Below, one piece after another: positions 1 to 8,201 of a stretch of 39,566 bases of DNA; within the stretch, counting starts at the first letter, position 1, and every line of letters starts with the position of its first letter. Under the pieces are notes generated by a model that had not been told where the DNA came from, searched no databases, and saw only the letters and a program-made list of their open reading frames with translations. The position numbers were made by a program, and so were the translations under genes. Source of the stretch: Levilactobacillus hammesii DSM 16381 (lineage in GTDB: Bacteria > Bacillota > Bacilli > Lactobacillales > Lactobacillaceae). The stretch covers positions 1-39,566 of the forward strand of contig NZ_AZFS01000065.1 in the NCBI RefSeq assembly GCF_001434395.1, written 5' to 3'.

Positions 1-48
1 CATGCCGCCAGCGTTCGTCCTGAGCCAGGATCAAACTCTCATCTTATA
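1..48 (-). rRNA. rrs: 16S ribosomal RNA, 5' end only
   Basis: The reverse complement of the first bases reads GAGAGTTTGATCCTGGCTCA followed by the universally conserved start of bacterial 16S rRNA (GGACGAACGCTGGCGGC). The gene is on the minus strand and runs out of the window at base 1, so only about 48 bases of the mature 5' end are present. The exact mature 5' end (about 46-50) is inferred from the family. Confidence 0.97.
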
Positions 49-172
49 GATGATGCGCTTGAATAGCTCATCGATTGTTGTTACTTTTTTTAAAAGCGAA
101 TTGACTTCGCAAATATTGTTTGGGTTTGATATAACTATCAAACCGCCCTACACATATTTGGTTTGTCGAAAC

Positions 173-195
173 AATGTTCAGTTTTCAAAGGTCTA
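173..195 (-). promoter_or_regulatory. boxA-like rRNA antitermination element
   Basis: On the minus strand the leader reads ACCTTTGAAAACTGAACA. This resembles the CTTTGAAAACTGAAC element recurrent in Firmicutes rrn leaders, which contains the boxA core bound by NusB/NusE. It lies between promoter P2 and the 16S start, as expected. The assignment is by resemblance only. Confidence 0.55.
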
Positions 196-227
196 CCTAA
201 GTGATTACCGAAGTAATCAACTTAATC

Positions 228-256
228 ATCATATCATGTCGTCAAAACCATGTCAA
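228..256 (-). promoter_or_regulatory. rRNA promoter P2 (proximal)
   Basis: On the minus strand, -35 TTGACA (251-256), a 17-bp spacer and -10 TATGAT (228-233) give a near-consensus vegetative promoter about 180 bp upstream of 16S. Confidence 0.8.
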
Positions 257-340
257 CATCTTTTTTCAACTTCCTGAATATTTATTCAACATTTCGGAAT
301 GTCTAGAAAACGTTTGAATCACGTTTTGACAACATAAACC

Positions 341-369
341 ATTCTATCAGTTGCTGTTTAACTCGTCAA
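341..369 (-). promoter_or_regulatory. rRNA promoter P1 (distal)
   Basis: On the minus strand, -35 TTGACG (364-369), a 17-bp spacer and -10 TAGAAT (341-346). It lies 113 bp upstream of P2, the tandem arrangement usual for Firmicutes rrn operons. Confidence 0.75.
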
Positions 370-489
370 GCACAAATTTCAAATTTGTATGACTATTCAA
401 TAACTTGTTATTTATGCATCAGTCGTCTCAAACAGCAACAGGTAATATCTTATCAATCATCTCCCCATTGGTCAAGCATTTTTTCAAAA

Positions 490-520
490 AATAAAAGCAT
501 CCCCGTTATGAGGATGCTTT
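490..520 (-). terminator. Intrinsic terminator of the ppi-S1 operon
   Basis: AAAGCATCC (494-502) pairs with GGATGCTTT (512-520) around a 9-base loop, followed on the minus strand by a T-rich tract. The TAA stop of the S1-domain gene (506-508) lies inside the loop. Confidence 0.88.
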
Positions 521-895
521 CTCCTGATTCAAATGCCGTAATGCTTCGGTCTTCCATCCCGCCAACCGATCATCAATTGGCTTAAAACCAATGTTGATTC
601 GGTGGTTCGTCCAGTAATGGCGATGTTGATGTTCATCTGGCTCTGGTCCAAAATCAACGTGCTCTAAACAACGTAACGATAGGCTAATCTTACCGGTAAA
701 CTCATCAATATCAAGCACAACCACGTTAACTTCTTGATTAACCTTCAAATAGTCATGGATATCCTTCACGTAACCACAATGACATTCCGAGATATGAATT
801 AGGCCCTGACGGTGACCACCGAGGCTGACAAATGCACCATACGGTTGAATCCCCGTAATTCGTCCTGTCACTCTTTGACCAATTTTAAATGCCAT
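506..895 (-). CDS. S1 RNA-binding domain protein (CvfD / GSP13 / YugI-like)
   Basis: A 129-residue protein with a single S1 (OB-fold) RNA-binding domain over about residues 3-75. It shows KIGQRVTGRITGIQPYGAFV, GLIHIS and a closing GKISLSLR motif. The remaining 50 residues are a polar tail rich in His and Glu. Small one-S1 proteins of this type (Bacillus YugI/GSP13, streptococcal CvfD) bind ribosomes or mRNA and affect stress responses; this exact role is inferred. An ATG five codons upstream is possible, but GGGAG sits about 8 bases before the ATG at 893-895, so that start is preferred. It lies 34 bases downstream of the cyclophilin gene in the same orientation and ends in the shared terminator. 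Confidence 0.88.
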   Translation of the reverse strand: MAFKIGQRVTGRITGIQPYGAFVSLGGHRQGLIHISECHCGYVKDIHDYLKVNQEVNVVVLDIDEFTGKISLSLRCLEHVDFGPEPDEHQHRHYWTNHRINIGFKPIDDRLAGWKTEALRHLNQEKASS

Positions 896-929
896 CGTCT
901 CATCTCCCATCCGTATACCTCATCAGAAA

Positions 930-1517
930 TTATTCGTTAACTGTCACCTTATCCATCGTCACAGGCGTAGCTGGTTGATCACTGGCATCCGTCTTAACGG
1001 CTGCAATGGCGTCAACGACATCCATCCCCTTGATGACTTGTCCAAACACGGTGTGCCGGAAATCTAGCCAAGGGGTTCCCCCATCCTTGTAAGCATCTAC
1101 AATTTCTTCAGGGAAACCTGCATCCTTCATCTGTGATTGCATCTGATCAGTCATGTCCTTATCCTGAACAATAAAGAATTGACTGCCGTTCGTATTAGGA
1201 CCCGCATTCGCCATCGATAATGCCCCACGCAAGTTATATAGCTCTGGTGAGAATTCATCTTCAAAGGGTTGGCCCCAAATACTCTCGCCACCCATACCAG
1301 TACCCGTTGGATCCCCACCTTGAATCATAAAGTTAGGAATCACCCGGTGGAAAGTCATCCCATCGTAGTAACCAGCTTTAGCGTGCGTTACAAAGTTTTC
1401 AACTGTCTTTGGTGCTTGTTCGGGGAAGAGTTGCAGCTGAATGGTCCCCATGGACGTTTCAATCGTTACTTGTGGACCCCTGGCGTTAGCCAAATCAATT
1501 TGTGGAAACTTTGTCAT
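930..1517 (-). CDS. ppiB: Peptidyl-prolyl cis-trans isomerase, cyclophilin type
   Basis: A 195-residue cyclophilin that catalyses cis-trans isomerisation of X-Pro bonds during protein folding. Family signatures are visible: [19 protein letters not shown] (catalytic Arg in FHRV), the [11 protein letters not shown] substrate-binding strand, and [15 protein letters not shown] near the C terminus. No signal peptide or lipobox is seen, so it is probably cytoplasmic. An insertion of roughly 25-30 residues (from [13 protein letters not shown]) between the FFI strand and [10 protein letters not shown] makes it longer than minimal bacterial cyclophilins of about 165 residues. GGAGG precedes the ATG by 6 bases. 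It is the first gene of a two-gene unit with the S1 protein. Confidence 0.93.
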   Translation of the reverse strand: MTKFPQIDLANARGPQVTIETSMGTIQLQLFPEQAPKTVENFVTHAKAGYYDGMTFHRVIPNFMIQGGDPTGTGMGGESIWGQPFEDEFSPELYNLRGALSMANAGPNTNGSQFFIVQDKDMTDQMQSQMKDAGFPEEIVDAYKDGGTPWLDFRHTVFGQVIKGMDVVDAIAAVKTDASDQPATPVTMDKVTVNE

Positions 1518-1558
1518 AATTATCCTCCATATCTTTCAAAACCGTTATCTAGTTGTCT

Positions 1559-1587
1559 ATTATCACCGCCAGCACGGAAAAATGCAA
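1559..1587 (-). promoter_or_regulatory. Promoter of the ppi-S1 operon
   Basis: Minus strand -35 TTGCAT (1582-1587), 17-bp spacer, -10 GATAAT (1559-1564). It lies back to back with the extended -10 of the divergent phosphatase gene. Confidence 0.65.
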
Positions 1588-1600
1588 CTGATGTCACTGG

Positions 1601-1609
1601 TGCTATACT
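1601..1609 (+). promoter_or_regulatory. Extended -10 promoter of the PgpA-like gene
   Basis: TGCTATACT (TGnTATACT) about 40 bp upstream of the ATG. The -35 region is poor, which is common with extended -10 promoters. Confidence 0.5.
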
Positions 1610-1649
1610 AGACTTATCAAATTAACGCGAAAGGAAGTTTCTATATAAT

Positions 1650-2159
1650 ATGATTAAACCATCCACTGCATACGGCCAACGGACCATCGATCTTCTTCAC
1701 GAACGGGGTGTTGAGCTGACAGACATTGCTGATCTCGTAATCTACCTGCAAAAAGACTTCATTACAGACTTAACACCAGACATGGCTCTGCACAGTGTTC
1801 AAACCGTCCTCAACAAACGAGAAGTTCAAAATGCCGTGATCACTGGTATTCAATTGGACATTGCCGCCGAGCATCACACCCTGATGGAACCTCTTCAAAC
1901 CATCGTTGAACGTGATGAAGGGCTCTACGGTGTTGATGAAACCATGGCGCTATCCATTGTTGACCTCTACGGATCGATTGGATTCACCAACTACGGTTAC
2001 ATTGACCGGACCAAGCCTGGTATCCTTGCCAAATTAAACGCCCACGAACCCGGGATCATTCACACTTTTCTCGATGATCTGGTTGGCGCCATCGCCGCTG
2101 CAGGGGCAGCCCGCCTCGCACACGACGATGCCAACGAACAAGATACACCGTTTAAATAA
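1650..2159 (+). CDS. Phosphatidylglycerophosphatase A family protein (YutG-like)
   Basis: A 169-residue soluble protein of the PgpA/YutG family. Members dephosphorylate phosphatidylglycerol phosphate to phosphatidylglycerol, the last step of PG synthesis. The C-terminal family block is present: YGSIGFTNYGYIDRTKPGIL, then HTFLDDLVGAIAAAGAARL. The N-terminal helix (YGQRTIDLLHERGVELTDIA) also fits the Firmicutes branch, which lacks the transmembrane helices of E. coli PgpA. AAAGGAAG lies rather far (about 13 bases) from the ATG, so translation initiation may be weak. It is monocistronic and divergent from ppi. Confidence 0.82.
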   Translation: MIKPSTAYGQRTIDLLHERGVELTDIADLVIYLQKDFITDLTPDMALHSVQTVLNKREVQNAVITGIQLDIAAEHHTLMEPLQTIVERDEGLYGVDETMALSIVDLYGSIGFTNYGYIDRTKPGILAKLNAHEPGIIHTFLDDLVGAIAAAGAARLAHDDANEQDTPFK

Positions 2160-2192
2160 TTATCACAATTTCATTAAGCTTCGCCGGACCTG

Positions 2193-2221
2193 CTGACATT
2201 GGGATAAAAAACTTTTACAAT
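2193..2221 (+). promoter_or_regulatory. Promoter of the DedA gene
   Basis: -35 CTGACA (2193-2198), 17-bp spacer, -10 TACAAT (2216-2221), about 37 bp upstream of the ATG. Confidence 0.7.
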
Positions 2222-2257
2222 GTGGGTATTATCAAATAACAACTAAGGAGCACCTAA

Positions 2258-2929
2258 ATGGCCTATTTAATTGATTTTGTTCTCCACATTGACGATCACC
2301 TGGTAAACATCGTCAATACCTTTGGTGGGTCCACCTACCTCATCTTGTTTGCCATCATCTTTGTGGAGACTGGTGCCGTGATTCTGCCCTTCTTACCAGG
2401 GGATTCACTGCTCTTCGCTGCGGCTGCCCTGGCCGCTAACCCAGCATATGGCCTTAACATTTGGCTATTCGTTGCCATCTTCCTATTGGCGGCCATTGCT
2501 GGTGATTCGCTTAACTTCTATCTCGGCGGTCGTGCCGGTGCAGCACTGTCGAACCATTCCTGGTTTGGCAAGCTGATTAATAAGGATAAATTGGCGCAGT
2601 CCGAACAGTTCTTCAAGAAGCATGGCCCGTTGGCAATCTTCTTGGGCCGGTTCATGCCCATCATCCGAACCTTCGTCCCATTCACGGCGGCTGGTTCACA
2701 GTTCCCCTATCGCCGCTTTCTGAAGTACAACGTCAGTGCGGCGCTGACTTGGGTCTTCATCTGTTGCGGTGGCGGTTACTTCTTCGGTAACATTCCATTC
2801 GTTAAGGAACACTTCTCGGCCGTCGTCTTGGGAATCATTGTGATTTCCCTTATCCCAGCTATTGTAGGTTGGTTACGCGGTCGGCGTCCTTCACATCCCG
2901 CACCACGTCGGATTCCGGAAGACGATTAA
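2258..2929 (+). CDS. DedA family membrane protein
   Basis: A 223-residue polytopic membrane protein of the DedA/VTT (SNARE-associated) family. Members take part in envelope homeostasis and lipid-carrier (undecaprenyl phosphate or phosphatidylethanolamine) translocation. Diagnostic motifs are the re-entrant FVETGAVILPFLPGDSLLFA (about residues 36-55), GDSLNFYLGGRAG, and the conserved GRFMPIIRTFVPFTAAGSQF block (about 129-148). The C terminus is a short basic, Pro-rich cytoplasmic tail. AAGGAG precedes the ATG by 8 bases. It is monocistronic between its own promoter and a strong bidirectional terminator. The substrate cannot be inferred. Confidence 0.93.
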   Translation: MAYLIDFVLHIDDHLVNIVNTFGGSTYLILFAIIFVETGAVILPFLPGDSLLFAAAALAANPAYGLNIWLFVAIFLLAAIAGDSLNFYLGGRAGAALSNHSWFGKLINKDKLAQSEQFFKKHGPLAIFLGRFMPIIRTFVPFTAAGSQFPYRRFLKYNVSAALTWVFICCGGGYFFGNIPFVKEHFSAVVLGIIVISLIPAIVGWLRGRRPSHPAPRRIPEDD

Positions 2930-2940
2930 ATGTAACGTAA

Positions 2941-2976
2941 AAAATGGTACTGACAGCGATGTCGGTACCATTTTTA
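2941..2976. terminator. Bidirectional terminator between dedA and the MFS gene
   Basis: AAAATGGTAC (2941-2950) pairs with GTACCATTTT, and the stem is extended by an inner GACA/TGTC pair. A T-tract follows on both strands. It serves the plus-strand dedA and the minus-strand MFS/FAD operon. Confidence 0.88.
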
Positions 2977-2984
2977 TATTGGCT

Positions 2985-4316
2985 TTATTTCTCGTCCGTC
3001 TTAGGTAAATCAATTTTTCCTACGATAAAGATGTAGGACAGTGCGCCTAAAAGAGCAATGAATGCGATGAAGACCAATGCTGAGGAGAAGTTGCCATTGG
3101 CAACCAAGAATCCAATGACAATTGGCACCACTATAGAAGAAAGTGCACCACAAAAGTTAAACATCCCACCCGCTAATCCAATCAATTCTTTAGGAGCCAA
3201 GGCGGTAACGAATACCCACGTGATCGTTGCCAAGCCATTGCCGAAAAAGGCAATCGACATAAACATAATGATTAGAACCGGGTTAGTCGTAAAGTTTGCC
3301 CCCATAATCAAAAGCGTTAAGAGTAATCCTGCAATCACCGGTAGTTTCCGCGCAAAACTCTCAGAATGCTTTCCCTTTAGCAAACGATCAGAGACATAGC
3401 CAGCTAAGATAACACCTGCAAAGGCCGAAAGATACGGAATACTTGATAACATCCCCGATTGAAGAAAATTAATGTGCTTTGCCTCGGTCAGATAAGTTGG
3501 GAACCAAGTCAAGAAGAACCAAAATGTTCCAGAAATTGCAAACTGCCCTATGTAGATCCCAATTAGTCGCCGATTGAATAGTTTGCGCACATTCGCCCAG
3601 GTTAGTTTAGCCTTGGGTTGCTGATTTTTCTCTTTAATAAACTCTTCTTCTGTAATCGCACCACCAGCTTGGATATACTCGAGTTCGTCAGCTCCAATCC
3701 ACCGACTCTTCTGCGGATCATGATAAATGACAAACCACACGATAGACCAAATAATACCGATAATCCCTGTCACAATGAACAGCCCTTGCCAGCCAATGCT
3801 CTTATGAATGGCAAACAAAATAGGCGTTGAAAAAGCTAATCCTAAAAATTGGGCCGAGGAATAAATTCCAATCGCCGTTCCCCGCTCGTCATCTGGAAAC
3901 CAATAAGAAACTGCTCGATTGTTTGCTGGCATAACCGGCGCCTCAAAGAACCCAATCCCCAATCGGAGCCCTAAAAGTTGACCAAAGTTCCCTACCATTG
4001 ACTGGAACACCGTAATCACTGACCAGAAGAAAAGACTAATTGTATACGTGATCCGTGATCCCAATTTGTCCAGTAGAATTCCACCAGGAATCTGCATGGC
4101 CGCGTAAATCCAGCCAAATGCTGAGAAAATCAGTCCTTGCTGTACCGTAGATAGGCCAATATCCTTGGCCATCTCGGGCATGGCGATCGAGACATTAGTT
4201 CGATCCATATAGTTAATAATGATGTTGACGAAGATTAAAGCTAAGACAATGTAACGAATATGCGTAGACAACTTGGGCTTAGCCTTGATCGCCGTGGCTG
4301 TTTTAGTCTCCTTCAT
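2985..4316 (-). CDS. MFS transporter, anion:cation symporter (ACS) family
   Basis: A 443-residue protein with about 12 hydrophobic segments and a large central cytoplasmic loop (about residues 200-240). The first helix carries INYMDRTNVSIAMPEMAKD, typical of ACS transporters, followed by GWIYAAMQIPGGILLDKLGSR (MFS motif A region). ACS members import organic anions such as hexuronates, galactonate or other sugar acids with protons. The gene overlaps the oxidoreductase stop by 14 bases and has GGAG 9 bases before the ATG, so the two are translationally coupled. The likely job is uptake of the compound that the oxidoreductase acts on. The substrate itself is not readable from sequence. Confidence 0.9.
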   Translation of the reverse strand: MKETKTATAIKAKPKLSTHIRYIVLALIFVNIIINYMDRTNVSIAMPEMAKDIGLSTVQQGLIFSAFGWIYAAMQIPGGILLDKLGSRITYTISLFFWSVITVFQSMVGNFGQLLGLRLGIGFFEAPVMPANNRAVSYWFPDDERGTAIGIYSSAQFLGLAFSTPILFAIHKSIGWQGLFIVTGIIGIIWSIVWFVIYHDPQKSRWIGADELEYIQAGGAITEEEFIKEKNQQPKAKLTWANVRKLFNRRLIGIYIGQFAISGTFWFFLTWFPTYLTEAKHINFLQSGMLSSIPYLSAFAGVILAGYVSDRLLKGKHSESFARKLPVIAGLLLTLLIMGANFTTNPVLIIMFMSIAFFGNGLATITWVFVTALAPKELIGLAGGMFNFCGALSSIVVPIVIGFLVANGNFSSALVFIAFIALLGALSYIFIVGKIDLPKTDEK

Positions 4317-6585
4317 GAGTATCGACTCCTTTTCTTAATGTTTGAATGGTTGAATAGGCACGGACTTCAACAATTGAAAATTGTTCACTCCCGTTAGTTG
4401 CCAACGTGCGTATCCGTATACGCTGCGTCCTAATTGCTTCTGGCAACCGTATAATCACGTGTCGTTTTCTGTTGGCCTGAATGTTCGCCAAAGTCTGCCA
4501 CCCTTGGTCCGTCAAGTAGTCCACGGTAAAATCCTTCAGTAATTCTGGCATAATCGGAAATGCTGTGCGATGGTGATGAAGATTGATGAGATCCTCATTG
4601 AGATCATCGTTAAGAATCATACGAACTTCTTGAATCGTTTGTGGCTTAGTCCATTCAAACGTCACATTCTCAGGTTGGTTCCGAACCGGTGCTACCCACA
4701 TGTTTGGACCGGAGAACGGACGAATGTAACCATTAGTAACCTTCTCAGGGGTGAATGCTGCTGTCTGATCTACCCGAAAAACAAAATTTTCCCGATTGAA
4801 GGTTTGATTCGTCCATTTCAGAATAGGACTCGTCCGAACAAAGTGATGGAGTTTCGGTTGTTTTAACTCACCCACTGGCTCATTGATAAAACTAAGGACC
4901 CCCTGAAAGGCCTGCCGGCTGACTCGCAAATTAAGATGATCTTCTCCTGTAACCTTCACAAAAACATTCTGCGGCTGATCTGGTCGCCACACAAATGGAA
5001 TCGTCACCCATCCGTGCGTTTGTGCCGCAACAGTGACATGCTCAGTCTTCAATAACTTATCTGGAATGTAGTTTTGTCCCTTACCAGTCTGATAAAAGCT
5101 CACTTGTAGATTACCGGCCTGCTGAGCATCCACCATCAAGTCCACTGCCCGGACCTCAGGATTCACTGGAAACATGAAGGCAACAGGCTTGGTTAATGGA
5201 TAAATTCGACTGTCCTCGCGGTATGTATTAATCGTCGTTAGGCTGTGACTTGCCGTAACGGATGCCTGTGGCATTAAATCATCGGAATCAGTTAAACCTA
5301 AACCTAGAATGGCACTATCCTCACGAAGCATGACGCGCTGAAATTCCGCTAAATGATTCTGATAGATGTCTCTCGCCATTATCCCTCGACTCCACGCAAA
5401 GGCAGCTGCTAGTCCAGCAGCTTGGCCACCAATCGCACAGGTTGCCATGACCCGCGTTGAGCCAAAGGCTACGTGACTGACACTAATGTCTCGGCCCGCT
5501 AAAAACAAGTTATGGATGTTTCTGGAATACAACGACCGCAATGGAATGTGGTAAAGACCATCAGGCACAGAGTCTTCCGTCCCAGCTTCTTTGGTATACA
5601 TCCCCGAAGCCGGGTGGATATCAATCGACCACCCACCAAAAGCAACCTTATCCACAAAATCTGTCTGTTCTTCAATGTCTTGCTGGCGTAAGACATAGTC
5701 ACCCAAGAAACGACGGTATTCTCGTTTCCCTACGACAGAGCCAACCCATTCTAACGTCAAATTATCGGCATCGTAGTTCCCTGAATTCTTAATATAATCC
5801 CAGATTCCGTAAACAGCAGCTTGCAATTCATCACGAATCATCTCATTATCATGAACAATGTCGTGATCACCGCCCCATTCGATCCACCAATAAGCACAGC
5901 CGTTATCGTCTTTTTTAATCACCCTGCTCTTAACAATTTCCGTCTGTGTAATGTCCCTAGCAAAGAATGGCTTAACAAATGTGACTGGGTGGCCAACATC
6001 TTTCGTATAGAAAAATAGAGAGCTTCCTAGTAATTTTTGATCAGCTACTTTCGGTGCTAACGACTCACCGAAAGCTTCACGCGATTCTCGTCCAAGGTGA
6101 TAGTCCGCACCGGCATTAAATGCCACCACGCCATCGCCTGTACAATCGATAAAGTAATTGCTGACAAATGTCAGTTGCGTTTCCGACCCTTGGACAAAAC
6201 CCGTCACTGATTGAATTGTCTGCTCGTCCTTCATCTCAACTTGTAAGACTTCCGTATCCAGATACAACGAGATGTTGGGTTCCGCACGCACTTTCTCCAA
6301 AAGCAAGACATCCCAGAGATAGGGATTACCATCAGGATTACGATACTGGTTCTCAACAAACAGTTCCCCCATAATGCCATTTTCGCGACCGTATCGGTTA
6401 ATACCATGCTTAGAAGCACCACCGACCCACACTCGAATCTCGCTACTAGAATTACCACCTAAAACACTTCTATTTTGGACTAACGCTACGTGACAACCGA
6501 CCCTAGCACTACTGATAGCTGCACAAATGCCGGCCAATCCACCACCAATGACAACAACGTCAAAAGTTTGTGAGCGACTCTTCAT
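4303..6585 (-). CDS. FAD-dependent oxidoreductase (FAD_oxidored, PF12831 type)
   Basis: About 760 residues. The N terminus is an FAD-binding Rossmann fold: VVVIGGGLAGICAAISSARVG, then NRSVLGGNSSSEIRVWVGGA, the extended motif of the PF12831 family. The second dinucleotide-binding block NLFLAGRDISVSHVAFGSTR lies near residue 375. The last 300 residues are beta-rich with discoidin-like features (FTVDYLTDQGWQTLANI), suggesting a carbohydrate-binding module. No signal peptide is seen. I chose the ATG at 6583-6585 because it is preceded by AAGGGG and lies downstream of the promoter at 6625-6653; the longer frame to 6669 starts upstream of that promoter. Family members are often found with sugar or sugar-acid catabolism genes. 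The reaction here is unknown. Confidence 0.85.
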   Translation of the reverse strand: MKSRSQTFDVVVIGGGLAGICAAISSARVGCHVALVQNRSVLGGNSSSEIRVWVGGASKHGINRYGRENGIMGELFVENQYRNPDGNPYLWDVLLLEKVRAEPNISLYLDTEVLQVEMKDEQTIQSVTGFVQGSETQLTFVSNYFIDCTGDGVVAFNAGADYHLGRESREAFGESLAPKVADQKLLGSSLFFYTKDVGHPVTFVKPFFARDITQTEIVKSRVIKKDDNGCAYWWIEWGGDHDIVHDNEMIRDELQAAVYGIWDYIKNSGNYDADNLTLEWVGSVVGKREYRRFLGDYVLRQQDIEEQTDFVDKVAFGGWSIDIHPASGMYTKEAGTEDSVPDGLYHIPLRSLYSRNIHNLFLAGRDISVSHVAFGSTRVMATCAIGGQAAGLAAAFAWSRGIMARDIYQNHLAEFQRVMLREDSAILGLGLTDSDDLMPQASVTASHSLTTINTYREDSRIYPLTKPVAFMFPVNPEVRAVDLMVDAQQAGNLQVSFYQTGKGQNYIPDKLLKTEHVTVAAQTHGWVTIPFVWRPDQPQNVFVKVTGEDHLNLRVSRQAFQGVLSFINEPVGELKQPKLHHFVRTSPILKWTNQTFNRENFVFRVDQTAAFTPEKVTNGYIRPFSGPNMWVAPVRNQPENVTFEWTKPQTIQEVRMILNDDLNEDLINLHHHRTAFPIMPELLKDFTVDYLTDQGWQTLANIQANRKRHVIIRLPEAIRTQRIRIRTLATNGSEQFSIVEVRAYSTIQTLRKGVDTHEGD

Positions 6586-6624
6586 AGAATTCACGACCCC
6601 TTGTTTATTTAGTTGACGTCTATT

Positions 6625-6653
6625 ATTATGAATGTAGAAGGTAGCGCTTACAA
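6625..6653 (-). promoter_or_regulatory. Promoter of the FAD oxidoreductase-MFS operon
   Basis: Minus strand -35 TTGTAA (6648-6653), 17-bp spacer, -10 CATAAT (6625-6630). A cre-like site overlaps the -35 and the spacer. Confidence 0.6.
6639..6652 (-). promoter_or_regulatory. cre-like CcpA operator
   Basis: Minus strand TGTAAGCGCTACCT matches the cre consensus TGWAANCGNTNWCA at all but two positions (12 and 14). It overlaps the -35/spacer of the operon promoter, a position expected for carbon catabolite repression. ccpA itself is encoded at 33208-34209. Confidence 0.6.
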
Positions 6654-6717
6654 TTTCCTTTTTTGTCATTTATTTTTCTTTTTTTGACCTGACCATTTTG
6701 GGGGAGGTAGTGTTAAA

Positions 6718-7482
6718 ATGCTCACAATTGAAACGAACCAGTATACATTTTGGCAGGAAAAGCCACATTTTCTCTTGCATTCTGACACGGAAAACTTCTG
6801 GGTCATGTATATTATCGAAGATGGTGATTGTAACTATCAAATCGGCAATCAATCGGGCCAGGCCCATCGTGACAGTATTCTTCTTTGTCCCCCTCAAGTT
6901 GAATTTCGCCGACGGGTAGTTCATCCCCTAACGTTTCATTTTATCCGGTTTAACTTCACCTCACATTTTTTTAAGGATCAAGATCTACTCGGTCACTTTG
7001 CCCAGGCTAACGACCGTATCCTAGAAGATTGTTCTTATTTGCGGCAGCTCGAATATTGTCCCTCAGATGAAGTCAGTGTCCTCCAAAATCACTTCATTGC
7101 GGATATTTTTAATACCGAACTCTATCGGCGACTATTTGAGCAACATCACCCCACCATTCATTCTCCATCGATCAAAGCCGCCGTTGCCTTTATGGCAACC
7201 CATTACCAGGATCAGATTACCATTAATGAAGTTGCGCAAGAGATCGGCTGGAGTTCTGCCTATTTTTCTCGCCGATTTAAATGCGAAGTGGGGATTACAC
7301 CTGTCCAATACCTTGAACATCTGAAAATGCGAGCAGTCCAACAACTCTTAATTACCACCGATCTTCCTATCGACACAGTTGCTACTAAAGCTGGTTACTC
7401 TGATGGCTATTACCTTAGTCGTAAATTTTCAGCCTGCATGCACACGTCACCAAGTGAATTTCGCCATAATCATCAAATCTAA
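6718..7482 (+). CDS. AraC family transcriptional regulator
   Basis: A 254-residue protein with an N-terminal cupin-like sensor domain (about residues 1-140) and a C-terminal double helix-turn-helix AraC domain (about 155-250). The signature ITINEVAQEIGWSSAYFSRR and DLPIDTVATKAGYSDGYYLS blocks are clear, as is the closing TSPSEFR. GGGGGAGG lies about 10 bases before the ATG. It is divergent from the oxidoreductase-MFS operon across 132 bp, so it is almost certainly the local, ligand-responsive activator of that operon. The inducer is probably the transported compound (inference). Confidence 0.93.
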   Translation: MLTIETNQYTFWQEKPHFLLHSDTENFWVMYIIEDGDCNYQIGNQSGQAHRDSILLCPPQVEFRRRVVHPLTFHFIRFNFTSHFFKDQDLLGHFAQANDRILEDCSYLRQLEYCPSDEVSVLQNHFIADIFNTELYRRLFEQHHPTIHSPSIKAAVAFMATHYQDQITINEVAQEIGWSSAYFSRRFKCEVGITPVQYLEHLKMRAVQQLLITTDLPIDTVATKAGYSDGYYLSRKFSACMHTSPSEFRHNHQI

Positions 7483-7495
7483 TCTTTTCAAACAA

Positions 7496-7534
7496 AAATA
7501 CGCAACCGACAAAATTTCTGTTGGTTGCGTATTT
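7496..7534. terminator. Bidirectional terminator after the araC-type gene
   Basis: AAATACGCAACC (7496-7507) pairs perfectly with GGTTGCGTATTT (7523-7534). It lies between convergent genes. Confidence 0.88.
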
Positions 7535-7544
7535 GTATTCAATT

Positions 7545-8201
7545 CTAATTTTTCTTTTGCGAGTTCGTTTCGCCCACATGCTTAAACGACTGCCGCCCCA
7601 GCCAATACAGCCAGAGTAACCCCGCCTCAAACAACACAAAGGCCAGAATAAAACAGTGGAGAAAAAACGTGTCCGGCAATGCCGTAATAATTGGGTCCAA
7701 ACTCGGGTCAAACAACCAATCATTGTTCCGAAAAAGTAGTTTATGAAAATCAATAAAGAAGTCATTGAAATCAACGGCCATGATCGCCGCTAAAACCACC
7801 GGAACCACCGTGGCCACCTGCATGGGTCGAATCAACCGCCACCGCTCGTCATAGCGCTTTAACCGGCGGAAATACCACCCAGCTGGATAAAGACTCAGGA
7901 GCAATACAACATTATTCAATAAAAACAGCTTCTTCACGTCATGAAAGTGGATCATCCCCGTGAAGGACGTTGGAAAGTCGGTCATCTTTAAATCAGTCAC
8001 CCACGGCAACTCAAGGTACCCCAGCATCTGATAGTAGTTTCGCATAATCTTGTGGGGAGCCATCTGAACGGTCTGACTAATATTCAACCAGTGAATATCC
8101 AGTCGATACAACCACACGGCATTGATCGTCAAAAAGATACTTAACGTTAAGAGCAATAAAATTAGCGCAGTCAACCCCACGCCACGTTGCCACCTAGTCA
8201 A
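7545..8201 (-). CDS. TIGR01906 / DUF1461 family integral membrane protein
   Basis: A 218-residue membrane protein with about four hydrophobic segments (residues 8-30, 96-110, 127-145 and 178-200). Recognisable family sequence is YRLDIHWLNISQTVQMAPHK and the conserved FHDVKKLFLLNN segment. The function is unknown. In lactobacilli it usually ends the yutD-HAD cluster, as here. The start is a TTG overlapping the HAD gene by 8 bases, with AGGTGGGG just upstream, consistent with translational coupling. Confidence 0.82.
   Translation of the reverse strand: MTRWQRGVGLTALILLLLTLSIFLTINAVWLYRLDIHWLNISQTVQMAPHKIMRNYYQMLGYLELPWVTDLKMTDFPTSFTGMIHFHDVKKLFLLNNVVLLLSLYPAGWYFRRLKRYDERWRLIRPMQVATVVPVVLAAIMAVDFNDFFIDFHKLLFRNNDWLFDPSLDPIITALPDTFFLHCFILAFVLFEAGLLWLYWLGRQSFKHVGETNSQKKN

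Larger units (their letters stand above)
49..493 (-). other. rRNA operon leader and promoter region (no protein gene)
   Basis: This stretch of about 445 bases holds no credible coding sequence. Two tandem promoters (228-256 and 341-369) and a boxA-like element (about 173-195) point towards the 16S gene. Short open frames here have no ribosome binding site and lie antisense to the rRNA leader. I see nothing convincing between about 370 and 490. Confidence 0.8.

Noticed and set aside
50-277. 75-codon frame over the rRNA promoter region
   Set aside because: It covers the rrn P2 promoter and boxA in antisense and has no Shine-Dalgarno.
6670-6924. 84-codon minus-strand frame over the start of the AraC gene
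   Set aside because: It overlaps the well-supported AraC reading frame and its ribosome binding site and resembles no protein.
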